From RGIG5327 sp045612485 (GTDB taxonomy: Bacteria; Verrucomicrobiota; Lentisphaeria; Victivallales; UBA1829), in contig JAZKZE010000095.1 of assembly GCA_045612485.1 (NCBI GenBank), forward strand, positions 1-11,390: DNA of 11,390 bases, written 5' to 3'. The notes beneath the pieces are model-generated. The model worked only from the letters and a program-made list of their open reading frames with translations. It did not search any database and was not told the origin of the DNA. The position numbers and the translations under genes were made by a program. This document shows, one piece after another, positions 1-7,034 of the stretch (positions are counted from its first letter, which is position 1; each line of letters opens with the position of its first letter).

Positions 1-2
1 GG

Positions 3-2255
3 GGTGCCGCTCCTGACGTGATGCGGGTAAACTTCCGTATGTCTGATACTTACATTCAGCAGCGGTTCATCTACCCTTTGGACGGCTATATTAACAGTGA
101 TCCGGAACTCAAGAGCGTCAGAAACTATCTGAAAATGATCCCCGATGCCATCCGTCCTGTTGTTTACCGTGACGGTCCGGCTGTGGATACTTTCAAAGCA
201 GGTGACCATGTCTGGTTCATGGGGAAAAACCTTCTGGTGCGTGCCCTCTTCTGGCGTAAGGACCTTTTCCAGGATGCCGGACTTGACCCCGAAAGACCTC
301 CGCAGAACTGGGAAGAACTTCTGGATTATGCCCGCCGTATTTCCGACCCCTCCAGAGATAAATACGGTATCAGTATCGCTACCGGTCAGCAGGCGGCATG
401 GGACTATATGCCCTACCTGTGGGGTGCCGGAGGAGAAGCTGTTGTAAAAGACGAAAAAGGACAGTGGAGAGCTGCTTTCGGTACAAGAGAAGCTGCTGTC
501 GGTCTTGAATTCTATATGCGTCTTACCACCGAACGCTGGATCGACTCCGACGGAGTGGAACAGCGCGGTTATTCTACAGCCAATGCTGACGAACGTTCCA
601 TGAAACTTGCACAGCAGGCCGGCCGTCTGGGGATGTTCTCCAACTACATGGGGGATGAACGCAGCGGCGGCGGTGTTGACCCCTCTCTGGTTGGTTGTGC
701 CTCCTTCCCCGTAGGCCCCAGCGGCGTGAGAGCTACTGAAGTGAATATGGGACTTGAAGGTATCTTTGCCGGTCTTGCCGGTCGCAGAAACAGCGAAGGC
801 GTGTATGTTTCCGCCAAAGAGATCCGTGATATGGCATGGAAATACATCCGTTTCATGAACTCCAAGTCTGCCAGAAAGATCTATACTGAGCTTATGATCA
901 GCAATGGTCAGGGCAAACTTGTCAGCCCCGACTATCTGCGTGAATTCGGTTATACGGAATATCTGAAATATCTGCCTCCTGCCTGGGAAAAGACCTTCAA
1001 AGAATCTCTGAAAAACGGTAAAGCAGAACCTTTCGGCAGAAACTGTCAGCTGGTCTATCTCTATATGACCCAGCCTCTTGACGCTGCCCAGCAGCTCTCC
1101 CGTGACGGAAAACTGCCTGAAGGCAATACTCCTGAAGCAAGAGAACAGCGTATCAAAATCTTCGAGAAACTCCTGAAAGACGCTGAAAAACGTACCAATG
1201 AACATATGATCGGCCGTATTTCTTCCGAAGAAAAACAGAAACGCACCATTGTAGCATCTATCGTTGCCGTCTGTCTGCTTGCACTTTTCTGCTTTGTGAT
1301 CTACAATATCTGGAAAGTCTTCTCTCCCAAAGACACATTCTCCGGAAAGAAAAAAGGCTGGGAATTCAGGAAGAACTGGCTTGGATACCTCATCATGCTT
1401 CCTGCGATCCTGAGTATCCTGCTGTGGGTGTATTACCCCATGACCAGCGGTACCCAGATCCTCTTCCAGGATTACCACTTTGTAGGTAAGAGTGAGTGGA
1501 TCGGTCTGGACAACTTTGCAGGAGTCCTCTTCAGTGATGAATGGTGGAGTTCCATCTGGAATACCTTCCGTTATATGTCCTTCCTCCTCACCCTCGGGTT
1601 CTGCGCCCCTATCATCCTTGCTATTCTGCTTCAGGAAGTTTCCTGCGGTAAGATCTTCTACCGTACCGTATTCTACCTGCCCGCAGTTATGAGCGGACTG
1701 GTGGTGATCTTCATGTGGAGATTGTTCTACCAGAGCGGTTCCTCCGGTATTTTGAACCAGGTGGTGGGCAATATCCTCAATCTCTTCGGGGTGAGTTTCT
1801 CTCCCATTGCGTGGATCGAAGACGCAAAATGGGCAATGTTTGCCTGCGTGATCCCCACGATCTGGGCAGGAGCAGGTCCCGGCTGTCTGATCTATCTTGC
1901 CGCTCTCAAAGGTGTACCGGATGATACATACGAAGCCGCCGAGATCGACGGAGCCAACTTCTTCCAGAAGATCTGGCATGTAACGTTCCCCACACTGAAA
2001 GCACTGATCATCATCAACTTTGTAGGTGCATTCATCTCTGCTTCCCAGTCCGGCGGTATGATCCTTATTATGACCTTCGGTCGTGCCAATACAGAAGTAG
2101 CGGAACTGCACATCTTCAAAGAAGCCTATACCAATTTGCGGTTCGGCAGTGCTATCGCCATGGCATGGGTACTCGGTTCCATGACGTTGCTCTTTACCAT
2201 CCAGAACCTGAAACGGCTTTCCAAAATGGAATTTAAAACCACAGGAGGTAAATAA
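3..2255 (+). CDS. Solute-binding domain fused to MalF-type sugar ABC permease (5' partial)
   Basis: The reading frame is open to the window edge (GAAPD precedes the first GTG at 18), so the true start and any signal peptide lie upstream. Up to about base 1230 it looks like a family 1 extracellular solute-binding protein, with the typical stretch FWRKDLFQDAGLDP followed by NWEELLDYA. A hydrophobic helix follows at about 1248-1307 (IVASIVAVCLLALFCFVIYN), then a basic linker, then a MalF-type permease from about 1377 with several membrane segments. The permease carries a good EAA loop at about 1932-1997 (EAAEIDGANFFQKIW, then FPTL), the site that docks the ATPase in this family. The topology is coherent: receptor outside, extra helix inward, basic linker in the cytoplasm, then the normal permease. 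It should import a sugar or oligosaccharide, substrate unknown. The next gene begins in its stop codon. Receptor fused to permease is the odd point; canonical systems encode them separately. Confidence 0.88.
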   Translation, partial: GAAPDVMRVNFRMSDTYIQQRFIYPLDGYINSDPELKSVRNYLKMIPDAIRPVVYRDGPAVDTFKAGDHVWFMGKNLLVRALFWRKDLFQDAGLDPERPPQNWEELLDYARRISDPSRDKYGISIATGQQAAWDYMPYLWGAGGEAVVKDEKGQWRAAFGTREAAVGLEFYMRLTTERWIDSDGVEQRGYSTANADERSMKLAQQAGRLGMFSNYMGDERSGGGVDPSLVGCASFPVGPSGVRATEVNMGLEGIFAGLAGRRNSEGVYVSAKEIRDMAWKYIRFMNSKSARKIYTELMISNGQGKLVSPDYLREFGYTEYLKYLPPAWEKTFKESLKNGKAEPFGRNCQLVYLYMTQPLDAAQQLSRDGKLPEGNTPEAREQRIKIFEKLLKDAEKRTNEHMIGRISSEEKQKRTIVASIVAVCLLALFCFVIYNIWKVFSPKDTFSGKKKGWEFRKNWLGYLIMLPAILSILLWVYYPMTSGTQILFQDYHFVGKSEWIGLDNFAGVLFSDEWWSSIWNTFRYMSFLLTLGFCAPIILAILLQEVSCGKIFYRTVFYLPAVMSGLVVIFMWRLFYQSGSSGILNQVVGNILNLFGVSFSPIAWIEDAKWAMFACVIPTIWAGAGPGCLIYLAALKGVPDDTYEAAEIDGANFFQKIWHVTFPTLKALIIINFVGAFISASQSGGMILIMTFGRANTEVAELHIFKEAYTNLRFGSAIAMAWVLGSMTLLFTIQNLKRLSKMEFKTTGGK

Positions 2256-2257
2256 TG
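2243..2257 (+). promoter_or_regulatory. Shine-Dalgarno and TAATG overlap coupling the two permease genes
   Basis: AGGAGG at 2243-2248 lies inside the last codons of the upstream permease. The ATG at 2255-2257 shares its A with the TAA stop at 2253-2255. The 6-nt spacing fixes the start of the second permease and suggests translational coupling, which suits two subunits made in equal amounts. Confidence 0.85.
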
Positions 2258-4561
2258 CCTATTATTGGAAATGTTGAAAAGAAAAATATCAAGGTAAAGA
2301 TCCTTGGTCTTGCCATTCATCTTATTTTGATACTCGGCGGGATCACAATGATCTATCCTTTGCTCATTATGATCTCCGGCTCCCTGAAGAGCGATGTGGA
2401 CTTCAATGACTTCTCCATCGCCCCGGAATATGTGTATGACACCCAGTTGCTTTTCCAGAAGCACCTGCTGACCAAGTACAATAACAAGAACAATCTGGTA
2501 TTCTCCGACTTCCGTGAACCTGTCGGAGCCATTACCAATATTCTTGCTCCGGAAGATCTTTCCCGGGAAAGAAATAATGACTTCCGTGAATTTCTTGCTG
2601 AAGTCCGCAAAAACAATCCCCATTACTGGCGTGTGATCGGCGGAGCGTATGAAGTGGGTGTGGATACACTCACTGTCCGTCAGTACCGTGCATGGCTGAA
2701 GAAGAAATACGGTACCATTCAGAATATGAATGCAAAATGCGGTACCAACTATTCTGATTTCAGCGTATTGGGACTTCCCATCGAACTTTTTGCCTCCAGC
2801 AGTATCTCCACCGATTACAGTACCCCCCTTCTGAAGGCCATTCATGAGTTCAAAAACACTCTGCCTGATCTTCAGACAAGCTGGATCGACCTTGACGGTA
2901 CTTTTGTCACCCATCTGCGCACAAGAGTCAACCGTGATCTTTCCGCTATCAACAAACTTTTTGGTACAAACTACATCCATTGGAGCGATATCTCCCTTCC
3001 TGAACGCTATCCTGCCCACAACAAGGCTTTTGCTGACGCATGGCTCACCTTTATCCGTGAAAACGTCAACTTTGCCTTTGTGAGAGTGGATCCCACCGCC
3101 CAGAAAGAATGGAATGTTTATCTTCAGAAAAAATATCATGATGTTGCTGCCCTCAGCAAGATCTACAAGAGAAATCTGAAGAGCTTCAATGATGTGAAAG
3201 TTCCTGCAGCAGATCCTGCTTCCGGTCAGATCAAAGTGGATTGGAAAGACTTTGTTGCCGTACAGGTTTCCCCCAAATATCTGCGTATTGCAACTTTGGG
3301 GAATCAGTACCGTGCCTGGTTGATGAAGAAATACAAAAACGTTGCTGCTGTCAACAAAGCATACGGCTTGGGACTCAAGAAATTTGATGACATTGTTCTT
3401 ACCGGCGATGCTCCCAAAGACAACCTTGTACAGGCTGCTGACCTTAGTGCTTTTATTGATACTCTCAGCACTTCCGAAGTTGGTTTGCAGCGCATTGCCC
3501 TTATTGACTACCGTAACTTTGTGGAAAGCAAATACCGCGGTGCCGACGGAAAAGTTGACTACCGTAAACTTTCCCAGGATTACCACCGTGCCATCACCAA
3601 TAAACTGGAGATCCCCTTCTTCACCAAATTCCCTGCTGCTCCTGAAACTGCCATTGCGCAGAATCACTACACTGAATTTGTGAAGGATAAGAAAAATGCC
3701 GCTCTGCGTGTTGTAACTGCTCCCAAAAAACTTCAGGATCGTTTCGTGAAGTTCCTTCATGACAAGTACAAAAACATCGATGCTCTGAACAAAGCATGGG
3801 GCAAGGTATATGGTTCTCTGGATATGATCCACGCTCCCCTGAAAGAGTATGAATGGTTCAATGTGATCGACAACCGTGCCATGCTCATCAAGGAATACCT
3901 GAAACGCAACTATGTAATGGTTATTGATACCATTCTCACAAGCGGACATGCCGCCCGCAATACTGTGATTTACTGCTGTCTGGCAGTTCTCGCAGCATTG
4001 ATGGTCAATCCTCTCTGTGCGTATGCTCTTTCCCGTTACAAAATGGCTCCCTCCTACAAGATCCTGCTCTTCTTGATGCTGCCTATGGCATTCCCTGCCA
4101 TGGTACTGGGTATCCCCCAGTTCCTGCTCATCAAAGAACTGGGACTGCTCAATACCTTTGCCGCTTTGATCCTGCCCTCTATGGCTAACGGATACAATAT
4201 CTTCCTTCTCAAAGGGTTCTTTGACTCCCTGCCCAAGGAACTGTTTGAATCCGCCGCTATCGACGGTGCGTCTGAATGGGTTGTTTTCTGGCACATTGCC
4301 ATGGGGCTTTCCACACCGATCCTTTCGGTTATCGCCCTCAGCTCCTTCACCGCGGCATACGGTAACTTTATGATGGCGTTCCTGCTCTGTCAAGATGAGT
4401 CCATGTGGACAATGATGGTTTACCTCTATCAGCTGCAGCAGCGTGCCAGTCAGGCTGTCGGGTTCTCCGCTCTTATTATTGCGGCTGTTCCCACCCTTCT
4501 GGTATTCATCTTCTGTCAGAACATCATCATCAAAGGTATCGTTGTTCCCACAGAAAAATAA
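2255..4561 (+). CDS. MalG-type sugar ABC permease with giant repeat-containing periplasmic loop
   Basis: The protein has 768 residues, whereas MalG-type permeases are usually about 270-300. Residues 14-42 form the first membrane helix. Residues about 45-555 form a hydrophilic insert. From about 568 onward the protein resumes as a normal permease core with about five helices. The EAA loop is at 664-688 (ESAAIDGASEWVVFW); the usual proline of the LP step is glycine here (Gly684). A MalG-type N-terminus is cytoplasmic, so the insert should be the enlarged first periplasmic loop, on the same side as the solute-binding domain of the upstream partner. The insert holds six degenerate copies of a motif resembling YrxFLxxKYxxixxLNkxyG followed by sfxdIxlP. 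Together the two proteins would form the membrane channel of one importer. The ATPase must be encoded elsewhere, as is common when one MsmX-like ATPase serves several importers (inference). The permease identity is secure; the role of the loop is unknown. Confidence 0.9.
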   Translation: MPIIGNVEKKNIKVKILGLAIHLILILGGITMIYPLLIMISGSLKSDVDFNDFSIAPEYVYDTQLLFQKHLLTKYNNKNNLVFSDFREPVGAITNILAPEDLSRERNNDFREFLAEVRKNNPHYWRVIGGAYEVGVDTLTVRQYRAWLKKKYGTIQNMNAKCGTNYSDFSVLGLPIELFASSSISTDYSTPLLKAIHEFKNTLPDLQTSWIDLDGTFVTHLRTRVNRDLSAINKLFGTNYIHWSDISLPERYPAHNKAFADAWLTFIRENVNFAFVRVDPTAQKEWNVYLQKKYHDVAALSKIYKRNLKSFNDVKVPAADPASGQIKVDWKDFVAVQVSPKYLRIATLGNQYRAWLMKKYKNVAAVNKAYGLGLKKFDDIVLTGDAPKDNLVQAADLSAFIDTLSTSEVGLQRIALIDYRNFVESKYRGADGKVDYRKLSQDYHRAITNKLEIPFFTKFPAAPETAIAQNHYTEFVKDKKNAALRVVTAPKKLQDRFVKFLHDKYKNIDALNKAWGKVYGSLDMIHAPLKEYEWFNVIDNRAMLIKEYLKRNYVMVIDTILTSGHAARNTVIYCCLAVLAALMVNPLCAYALSRYKMAPSYKILLFLMLPMAFPAMVLGIPQFLLIKELGLLNTFAALILPSMANGYNIFLLKGFFDSLPKELFESAAIDGASEWVVFWHIAMGLSTPILSVIALSSFTAAYGNFMMAFLLCQDESMWTMMVYLYQLQQRASQAVGFSALIIAAVPTLLVFIFCQNIIIKGIVVPTEK
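2681..3838 (+). repeat. Six degenerate ~70-residue repeats within the permease loop
   Basis: Core motifs sit at residues 143-175, 217-249, 286-317, 351-382, 418-454 and 496-528 of the MalG-type permease. The KY (or equivalent) positions are about 152, 227, 294, 360, 427 and 505, a period of about 66-78 residues. Shared features are an aromatic helix start (YRAWL, WNVYL, YRNFV, FVKFL), KKY or DKY, then LN or VN plus a K and an aromatic or glycine, and an ending in I/V-x-x-P. Most units are preceded by a second helix-like element (DFREFL, AWLTFI, DFVAVQV, AFIDTL, YTEFV). Copies 1 and 4 match at 27 of 30 bases (2681-2710 and 3305-3334). The other copies are recognisable only in protein, so this is old duplication with divergence. 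Confidence 0.75.
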
Positions 4562-4597
4562 TATAACCGGAAAAGTCGTAGTATTTTAAGTGTATCT

Positions 4598-4628
4598 GGG
4601 TTCCGGTCACAAGCCGGAACCCTTTTTT
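4598..4628 (+). terminator. Rho-independent terminator of the ABC importer operon
   Basis: A perfect 9-bp stem, GGGTTCCGG at 4598-4606 and CCGGAACCC at 4614-4622, encloses a 7-nt loop and is followed directly by six T at 4623-4628. It lies 36 nt after the permease stop codon, so it ends the importer transcript. Confidence 0.92.
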
Positions 4629-4642
4629 CATATCTGCAGGAC

Positions 4643-4658
4643 ACTGTTTTATAACAGT
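4643..4658. promoter_or_regulatory. Short palindrome and possible -10 upstream of the membrane protein gene
   Basis: ACTGTT at 4643-4648 and AACAGT at 4653-4658 form a 6-bp perfect inverted repeat around TTAT. TATAAC at 4650-4655 inside it resembles a -10 box, but no good -35 box stands 16-18 bp upstream (TTCATA at 4627-4632 is the best). The palindrome could be an operator for the gene at 4710. The E. coli-type LexA box needs CTGT-N8-ACAG; the spacing here is N6. The evidence is thin. Confidence 0.25.
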
Positions 4659-4709
4659 ATTTGTCAGGGAAGTCAGTGTTATGCAGCAACCCGAAGTCTG
4701 GAGAATAAA

Positions 4710-5633
4710 ATGGAAGAATACAATAAAAACGATAAAGTGGAAGAAATCGAAGAAAATATTTCTGTTGAAGAGGAAAATATTATTTCAGAAGAGGAAGACT
4801 GCCGGGATCTTCTTTTGAAACAGGGGGCGGTAAATTCCCTTGAAAGAATGTATAAATTGTGGTGGATCCCCCTTGTTGTTATGATTACTGCCGCAATTGC
4901 GTTGATCCCTCTTGTTGTGATTTTCGTTTTTGGAAAACAGACGGGAAGTCCTGTTATGGCATTGTGCGGAAGCATCCTTCTGATTCTGGATATATTTCTT
5001 CTTGCTGCCTGTGCATGTGTTTCTGCAATCGCTGGGATCGTTCTTCTTTACCGTTACTGGAAGTTCCTGCCAGCGGAGGAGGCATATACCACTCCGGCAA
5101 AAGTGGTGGGGTACTTGTTTATACCTGTATTTAATCTCTATTGGGGGTTTGTTGCTTATTACAAGTTAAGCAAAAGTTATGATAAACTTCTGGGTAGAAA
5201 CACTGGTTCTTGTACTGTTGTTGCCTGCATTTATGCCATTCTTTTCAGTGTTTCCTCTTTTCTGGGATTTATCTCCCCGTTAACCATTTTGTTTGCACCG
5301 GAAATTTCCTTTTTTGCACAACTGCTCAGTGTTCTTACGATTCCCTGCGGGGTTTTATATATTGCTGCAATGTGTCTTTTGCAGAAGTCTGTGAGAGCGT
5401 ATCTCAACGGGCCTGTTTTCAACTGGAAAAATAATCCGTCCTTTTCCAAATTTCCCATTGTGGCAGGGATCATTGCCGGAATGATTTTGAATTTTGTACT
5501 TTCTTTTCTGGCGATTGCCGGTGCAAGTGCGAAAATGGTTTATGATCAGAAAAAGAAAAATTTTCAGATACATCAAAAACAGAATATCACAGCAGAACAT
5601 ACGCATACGCATATTTCCACCCATCATAAGTAA
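4710..5633 (+). CDS. Polytopic membrane protein of unknown function
   Basis: The product has 307 residues. The ATG at 4710 has GGAGA at 4700-4704 before it. The only in-frame start upstream is a GTG at 4590 that precedes the terminator hairpin of the previous operon, so it is rejected. Residues 5-30 are strikingly acidic (EEIEENISVEEEN, then SEEED). About six membrane segments follow near 51-74, 83-114, 131-152, 168-193, 202-223 and 249-271. The stretch at 131-155 (VGYLFIPVFNLYWGFVAYY) resembles a segment I associate with bacterial membrane proteins that carry GYF_2-like or DUF4328-like domains; that is recollection, not a search result. The tail is basic and then His-rich (EHTHTHISTHHK). No catalytic motif is visible. 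The gene has its own upstream region and a terminator before it, so it is probably monocistronic. Base use is more AT-rich than in the flanking operons, which may mean later acquisition. Confidence 0.75.
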   Translation: MEEYNKNDKVEEIEENISVEEENIISEEEDCRDLLLKQGAVNSLERMYKLWWIPLVVMITAAIALIPLVVIFVFGKQTGSPVMALCGSILLILDIFLLAACACVSAIAGIVLLYRYWKFLPAEEAYTTPAKVVGYLFIPVFNLYWGFVAYYKLSKSYDKLLGRNTGSCTVVACIYAILFSVSSFLGFISPLTILFAPEISFFAQLLSVLTIPCGVLYIAAMCLLQKSVRAYLNGPVFNWKNNPSFSKFPIVAGIIAGMILNFVLSFLAIAGASAKMVYDQKKKNFQIHQKQNITAEHTHTHISTHHK

Positions 5634-5679
5634 ATTTTTCTGCCGGTTTATTGCAACTTGCCCGGAAAAATTCCCTTTT
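5633..5679 (+). terminator. Weak possible terminator after the membrane protein gene
   Basis: AATTTTT at 5633-5639 can pair with AAAAATT at 5666-5672, and CCGG at 5643-5646 with CCGG at 5662-5665. A 3-nt bulge lies on the left arm. Only four T follow, after CCC. It may end transcription imperfectly, but the structure is marginal. Confidence 0.25.
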
Positions 5680-5694
5680 GAATGACTTTTGAAT

Positions 5695-5730
5695 TATACT
5701 CTCTTGAAAAATCGCATTCGGGAGAGTATA
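5695..5730. repeat. 9-bp inverted repeat bracketing the promoter (possible operator)
   Basis: TATACTCTC at 5695-5703 is the exact reverse complement of GAGAGTATA at 5722-5730. The centres are 27 bp apart. The left arm abuts the -35 box and the right arm overlaps the -10 box. The arrangement would suit a dimeric regulator that occludes RNA polymerase. No regulator gene is in the window to link to it. Confidence 0.5.
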
Positions 5731-5732
5731 TT
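5704..5732 (+). promoter_or_regulatory. Sigma70-like promoter of the DUF1015-kds-lpt operon
   Basis: TTGAAA at 5704-5709 and TATATT at 5727-5732 are separated by exactly 17 bp. The expected start near 5739 gives a leader of about 46 nt before the ATG at 5785. The bases downstream of the -10 are very AT-rich. This is the best promoter match I see in the window, and it stands before a seven-gene set with short junctions. Confidence 0.6.
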
Positions 5733-5784
5733 TATATATAAATATAACTGTACTAATCAAACTTTATTCAAACCGGAGAAGAAA

Positions 5785-7017
5785 ATGGCTCATTTTTATC
5801 CCTTTCATGCGTTGATGCCCACCCCTGAAAAAGTTGCTGAAGTTGCCGCTGTTCCTTATGACGTGGTAAACAGTGAAGAAGCTGCCGTTCTTGCAGAAGG
5901 CAATCCTTTGAGTTTTCTGCGTGTTTCCCGTCCTGAAATCGAAATGACTCCCGGAATCGATCTCTATTCCGATGAAGTGTATGCCAAAGCCGAAGCCAAT
6001 TTCAAACGTCTTTGTGCTGAAGCTCCTCTTGCCCATGATGAAGAAGCCAATCTTTATGTCTATTCTCTGAAAATGGGCGATCATGTCCAGATTGGTCTTG
6101 CGGGAGCTGCTTCCGCTGAAGATTATGACAAAGACATTATCAAGAAACATGAAAAGACCCGCCGGGACAAAGAAGATGACCGCGCCCGTCACGTTATGAC
6201 TCTGCGTAATCACTCCGGTCCCGTGTTCCTTGCTTACAGGGATTCAAAAAAAATCGATGCTCTTGTAGCCGAAGTAATGAAAAACGATCCCTTCTATGCC
6301 TTTACCGCAGCTGACGGTATCGAACACAAAATGTGGAAGTGCGGAGCTGAAAAGAGTAAAGAAATTTCTGCCGTGTTTGAAAATGAGATCCCTTACCTCT
6401 ACATTGCCGACGGTCATCACAGAGCTGCTTCCGCCTCCCGTGCTGCCGCAACCTGCAAAGCCAATAATCCCGCCCATACCGGTAAAGAAGATTACAACTT
6501 CTTCCTTGCGGTTTCCTTCCCTGCTTCCCAGTTGAAGATCCTTTCCTACAACAGATGCGTACATGATCTCAACGGTCTTTCCGAAGCGGATTTCCTTGCA
6601 AAAGTGGAAGAAAAATTTACTGTTGCTCCCATTAATGATCCTGTTCCCGCAAAAGGCGGAACATTCTGCATGTATTTCCAGGGCAAATGGAGTCTGCTTA
6701 CTCCCAAATTTGACATTGCCTCCCTGGGGGTTATTGAAAGACTGGATGTAAGCATCCTTCAGGATAATATTCTTGCTCCTGTTCTGGGGATCGATGACCC
6801 CCGTACAAGCAAACGTATCAGTTTCATTGGCGGTATCAGAGGAACCGCCGAACTGGAAAAACTTGTAAATACCGGAAAAGACGTTGTGGCATTTTCCATG
6901 TATCCCACCACCATGGCACAGCTTTTTGATATTGCCGATGCCGGTGAGATCATGCCTCCCAAATCCACCTGGTTTGAACCTAAACTGCGTGACGGTCTTG
7001 TGACCCACAGTTTCTGA
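5785..7017 (+). CDS. DUF1015 family protein
   Basis: The product has 410 residues, close to the usual family length. The ATG at 5785 follows GGAG at 5775-5778 by 6 nt and begins at the conserved N-terminus (FYPFHALMPTPEKV, then VPYDVV). An in-frame TTG at 5689 would start upstream of the promoter and is rejected. Family hallmarks are HEKTR at 122-126, KEDDRARHV at 129-137, YIADGHHR at 206-213, and a C-terminal block with FIGG at 347-350 and MPPKSTWFEPK at 390-400. No signal peptide or membrane segment is seen, so it is cytoplasmic. The biochemical role of DUF1015 is not firmly established. I recall it beside serine biosynthesis genes in other bacteria, which has prompted guesses about serine or small-metabolite phosphorylation. 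Here it heads a Kdo/LPS operon 17 nt before kdsB. The intact ADGHHR motif argues for an active protein. Confidence 0.9.
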   Translation: MAHFYPFHALMPTPEKVAEVAAVPYDVVNSEEAAVLAEGNPLSFLRVSRPEIEMTPGIDLYSDEVYAKAEANFKRLCAEAPLAHDEEANLYVYSLKMGDHVQIGLAGAASAEDYDKDIIKKHEKTRRDKEDDRARHVMTLRNHSGPVFLAYRDSKKIDALVAEVMKNDPFYAFTAADGIEHKMWKCGAEKSKEISAVFENEIPYLYIADGHHRAASASRAAATCKANNPAHTGKEDYNFFLAVSFPASQLKILSYNRCVHDLNGLSEADFLAKVEEKFTVAPINDPVPAKGGTFCMYFQGKWSLLTPKFDIASLGVIERLDVSILQDNILAPVLGIDDPRTSKRISFIGGIRGTAELEKLVNTGKDVVAFSMYPTTMAQLFDIADAGEIMPPKSTWFEPKLRDGLVTHSF

Positions 7018-7034
7018 AAGGGTGTGGGGCGATT

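Noticed and set aside
18..23. GTG-ATG near the left edge as the start of the first gene
   Set aside because: The frame is open to the edge, there is no ribosome site, and the sequence begins in the middle of a solute-binding domain with no signal peptide.
2126..4393. A 755-codon open frame on the - strand across the second permease gene
   Set aside because: It mirrors a strongly biased real gene on the + strand, gives a protein with no recognisable domain, has no ribosome site I can see, and the + strand gene has clear permease motifs throughout.
4644..4657. LexA (SOS) box at CTGT...ACAG
   Set aside because: The spacing between half-sites is 6 nt, where the E. coli-type box needs 8, and the gene downstream has no link to DNA repair.
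4590..4709. A GTG start 120 nt upstream in frame with the membrane protein gene
   Set aside because: It lies just before and runs through the terminator hairpin of the previous operon and has no ribosome site; the ATG at 4710 does.
5689..5784. A TTG start upstream of DUF1015
   Set aside because: It precedes the predicted promoter, and the family N-terminus begins at the ATG at 5785.
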